A DNA stretch of 64,000 nt, from positions 124,001-188,000 of the forward strand of contig JAJRRO010000046.1 of assembly GCA_024279425.1 (NCBI GenBank), in the 5' to 3' direction. The notes below the pieces were generated by a model. That model was given only the letters and a program-made list of their open reading frames with translations, had not been told where the DNA came from and ran no database searches. Of this stretch, positions 62,147-64,000 are shown one piece after another. The first letter of the stretch is position 1. The number at the start of each line of letters is the position of its first letter. The DNA is from Bacteroidota bacterium (GTDB taxonomy: Bacteria > Bacteroidota > Bacteroidia > Flavobacteriales > Flavobacteriaceae). A program made the position numbers and the translations under genes.

Positions 62147-64000
62147 ATGAAAGAATTGAAGTTGGTTGTATTGGGTGTTTTAGGATTATTCATTTCATGT
62201 TCAAAGGTTGAACCTCCAAAACCGATTGGTCCGTTGCCTTCCGAGCGTCAATTGGCCTGGCATGAGCTGGATTATTATGCTTTTGTTCACTTTAATATGA
62301 ACACTTTTACCAATATGGAATGGGGAACTGGCGGTGAGAAACCCGAACAGTTCAATCCATCTGAATTAGATACTAGACAATGGGCAAGGGTGGCCAAGGA
62401 AGCCGGAATGGAAGGTATCATTCTAACAGCAAAGCATCATGATGGTTTTTGCTTGTGGCCTACAAAGACCACTGAACATTCAGTAAAGAATTCTCCGTGG
62501 AAAGATGGCAAAGGCGATGTGTTGAAAGATTTATCAGAGGCTTGCAAAGAATTCGGGCTCAAATTCGGAATCTACCTATCTCCATGGGACAGAAATCATG
62601 AGGACTATGGTAAACCAGGATACGTCCTTGATTTTCACGAACAATTGCGAGAACTGCTTACCAATTATGGGGAAATTTTCGAAGTTTGGTTCGATGGTGC
62701 CAACGGGGGTTCTGGATATTACGGAGGGGCCAATGAAACCCGTAAAATAGACAATAAAACCTATTACGAATGGGAAAAGACAACGGCCATGATCCGTGAA
62801 TTGCAACCCAATGCGGTGATTTTTAGTGATGCAGGTCCAGATATTCGATGGGTAGGTACCGAAGAAGGTTGGGCCAATGAAACCAATTGGAGTATCATGC
62901 GGGCAGATGAGGTTTACCCCGGATGGCCGAGATATGTCGAATTGCGTTCCGGACATGAAGATGGTACACATTGGTTGCCCGCAGAAGTGAATACCTCTAT
63001 CCGCCCGGGTTGGTACTATCACCCGGCAGAAGACCACCAAGTAAAAAGCCTTCCCAGACTGGTGAGAACGTACTATGAGTCTGTGGGCAGAAATGGGAAC
63101 TTTTTGCTTAATCTTCCTGTGGATCATCGAGGGTTGGTACATGAAACAGATGTTCAACAACTTATGGCCTTAAAACAGCAGATAGATAAGGATTTTGCGG
63201 AAGAACTCCTCGTAGGAATACGAGTAGAAGCTACAGATGAGAGAGGAACAGGTTCTGAATATAGGGCTGCCAATGTGAACGATGGGGATAGTAATACCTA
63301 CTGGGCAACGAACGACTCAATAAAAAGGGCTTCCATAACGTTTAGTTTTGATGCACCGACAGAGGTCAACCGCATCTTGTTGCAGGAATATATTCCTTTA
63401 GGGCAACGAGTGAAAAATTTTATTCTTCAGGCCGAGATAGATGGGGAATGGAAAGAAATTGATGGGCAAACCACCATCGGCTATAAAAGGATCTTACGTT
63501 TTGATACCGTTAAGGCAACCAAATTCCGTATACTCTTTATGGATGCCAAGGGTCCCTTGGCCATTTCAAATATTGAAATGTATAGAGCGCCAAACTTATT
63601 GACACAGCCTATAGTGCAACGTAAGAAGGATGGTATGGTGAGTCTTTCTGTTCCCGACAAAAATGTAGCAGTATACTATACCTTGGATGGATCTGAACCA
63701 TCAAAGGCATCCTTAAAATATACCAAACCTTTTCTAGTAGACAGGCCAACTACCTTAAAGGCCATAAGTGTTGATCCAGATGACGGTCAGCAGACCGAAG
63801 CTGTCTTGCGAAAATTGGACATCCCCAAAAAAGATTGGAAGATTTTCGATACTTCTTCCGGAAATTTAATGGCCACGGATAAATTAATGGATGAAGATCC
63901 CAACACCTATTGGGCCACAGATGAAGGAGTAAATACCATTCAAGAGGTCATCATAGACCTGGGTAAGACGTATACCCTTAACGGATTTACCTATTGGCCC
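62147..64000 (+). CDS. GH29 alpha-L-fucosidase with F5/8-type C-terminal domains, 3' end outside window
   Basis: The frame runs from ATG 62147 to the end of the window (618 codons) without a stop. It starts with a lipoprotein signal (LGVLGLFISCSK). The GH29 barrel shows ELDYYAFVHFNMNTFTN, AGMEGIILTAKHHDGFCLWP, WKDGKGDVLKDLSEACKE, FGIYLSPWDRNHEDYG, the nucleophile Asp in EVWFDGANGGSGYYGG, and VGRNGNFLLNLPVDHRG. A discoidin-like domain (RAANVNDGDSNTYWATNDSI) and a chitobiase-like C-terminal domain (VAVYYTLDGSEPSKA) follow, then a second discoidin start (DEDPNTYWATDEG). It should release alpha-L-fucose by retention. It closes the visible fucose-glycan locus. Confidence 0.95.
   Translation, partial: MKELKLVVLGVLGLFISCSKVEPPKPIGPLPSERQLAWHELDYYAFVHFNMNTFTNMEWGTGGEKPEQFNPSELDTRQWARVAKEAGMEGIILTAKHHDGFCLWPTKTTEHSVKNSPWKDGKGDVLKDLSEACKEFGLKFGIYLSPWDRNHEDYGKPGYVLDFHEQLRELLTNYGEIFEVWFDGANGGSGYYGGANETRKIDNKTYYEWEKTTAMIRELQPNAVIFSDAGPDIRWVGTEEGWANETNWSIMRADEVYPGWPRYVELRSGHEDGTHWLPAEVNTSIRPGWYYHPAEDHQVKSLPRLVRTYYESVGRNGNFLLNLPVDHRGLVHETDVQQLMALKQQIDKDFAEELLVGIRVEATDERGTGSEYRAANVNDGDSNTYWATNDSIKRASITFSFDAPTEVNRILLQEYIPLGQRVKNFILQAEIDGEWKEIDGQTTIGYKRILRFDTVKATKFRILFMDAKGPLAISNIEMYRAPNLLTQPIVQRKKDGMVSLSVPDKNVAVYYTLDGSEPSKASLKYTKPFLVDRPTTLKAISVDPDDGQQTEAVLRKLDIPKKDWKIFDTSSGNLMATDKLMDEDPNTYWATDEGVNTIQEVIIDLGKTYTLNGFTYWP

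Noticed and set aside
62576-63160. Minus-strand open frame of 194 codons
   Set aside because: It is the antisense shadow of the GH29 gene, which is open to the window edge.

Overview
The window reads as chromosomal DNA of a marine member of the Flavobacteriaceae (Bacteroidota). The basis is AT-rich DNA, TAnnTTTG-type -7 promoter boxes, a type IX secretion sorting tail, a FecI/FecR/STN-TonB receptor signalling set, SPII lipoproteins with SC/GC lipoboxes, and a sulfatase/fucosidase locus typical of brown-algal polysaccharide users. I saw no rRNA, tRNA or CRISPR array.

Layout. 0-3.4 kb: the 3' part of an MMPL/RND exporter, a LolA-like periplasmic carrier and an outer-membrane barrel, probably one lipid-export operon. 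3.4-9.8 kb: ACT-domain protein, CtlX citrulline hydrolase, BCCT transporter, YjbR protein, ArgS and an MtfA-like peptidase. 9.8-16.5 kb: a cell-surface signalling module (ECF sigma factor, FecR anti-sigma, STN/TonB receptor split by a one-base frameshift), divergent from two acidic repeat lipoproteins. The same 13-base motif stands before fecR and before the first lipoprotein. 16.6-19.5 kb: ffh, an S23-type four-helix-bundle gene bounded by inverted repeats, folD, and a 48-residue lipoprotein. 19.6-23.3 kb: a secreted alpha/beta hydrolase, then two frameshifted genes (HNH-like cassette, DUF2306). 23.3-36.2 kb: mixed genes (T9SS-sorted FG-GAP protein, esterase, aldo/keto reductase, VOC protein, HerA-like ATPase, QueE, metalloprotease, methyltransferase, sterol desaturase, NamZ). 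36.2-40.9 kb: FtsX-type permease and an M20 peptidase-mutarotase-DinB-GNAT run. 41-48 kb: a conserved unknown of 609 residues, di-haem peroxidase, SulP transporter, persulfide-dioxygenase/rhodanese protein and two tiny membrane proteins, which together look like sulfur and redox handling. 48-64 kb: exonuclease/GIY-YIG protein, then a polysaccharide locus with carboxylesterase, decayed GH30, two sulfatases, GH95, a phosphodiesterase, a GH36-like protein and GH29, which runs off the right edge. No SusC/SusD pair lies in the window.

How parts fit. The 53-64 kb genes run in one direction with short gaps and would together desulfate and trim a sulfated, fucose-containing glycan: sulfatases remove sulfate, GH95 and GH29 release fucose, the GH36-like enzyme probably releases a galactose-type sugar.

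Three features stand out. (1) Three ~160-bp elements with terminal inverted repeats end 14-34 nt upstream of start codons of secreted hydrolases. (2) Palindromes lie in frame inside argS and a VOC gene, and heptanucleotide arrays fill several gaps, including the one between sigma factor and anti-sigma factor. (3) Several genes carry single lesions (TonB receptor, S23 protein, HNH-like, DUF2306, GH30), which points either to recent decay or to sequence errors.
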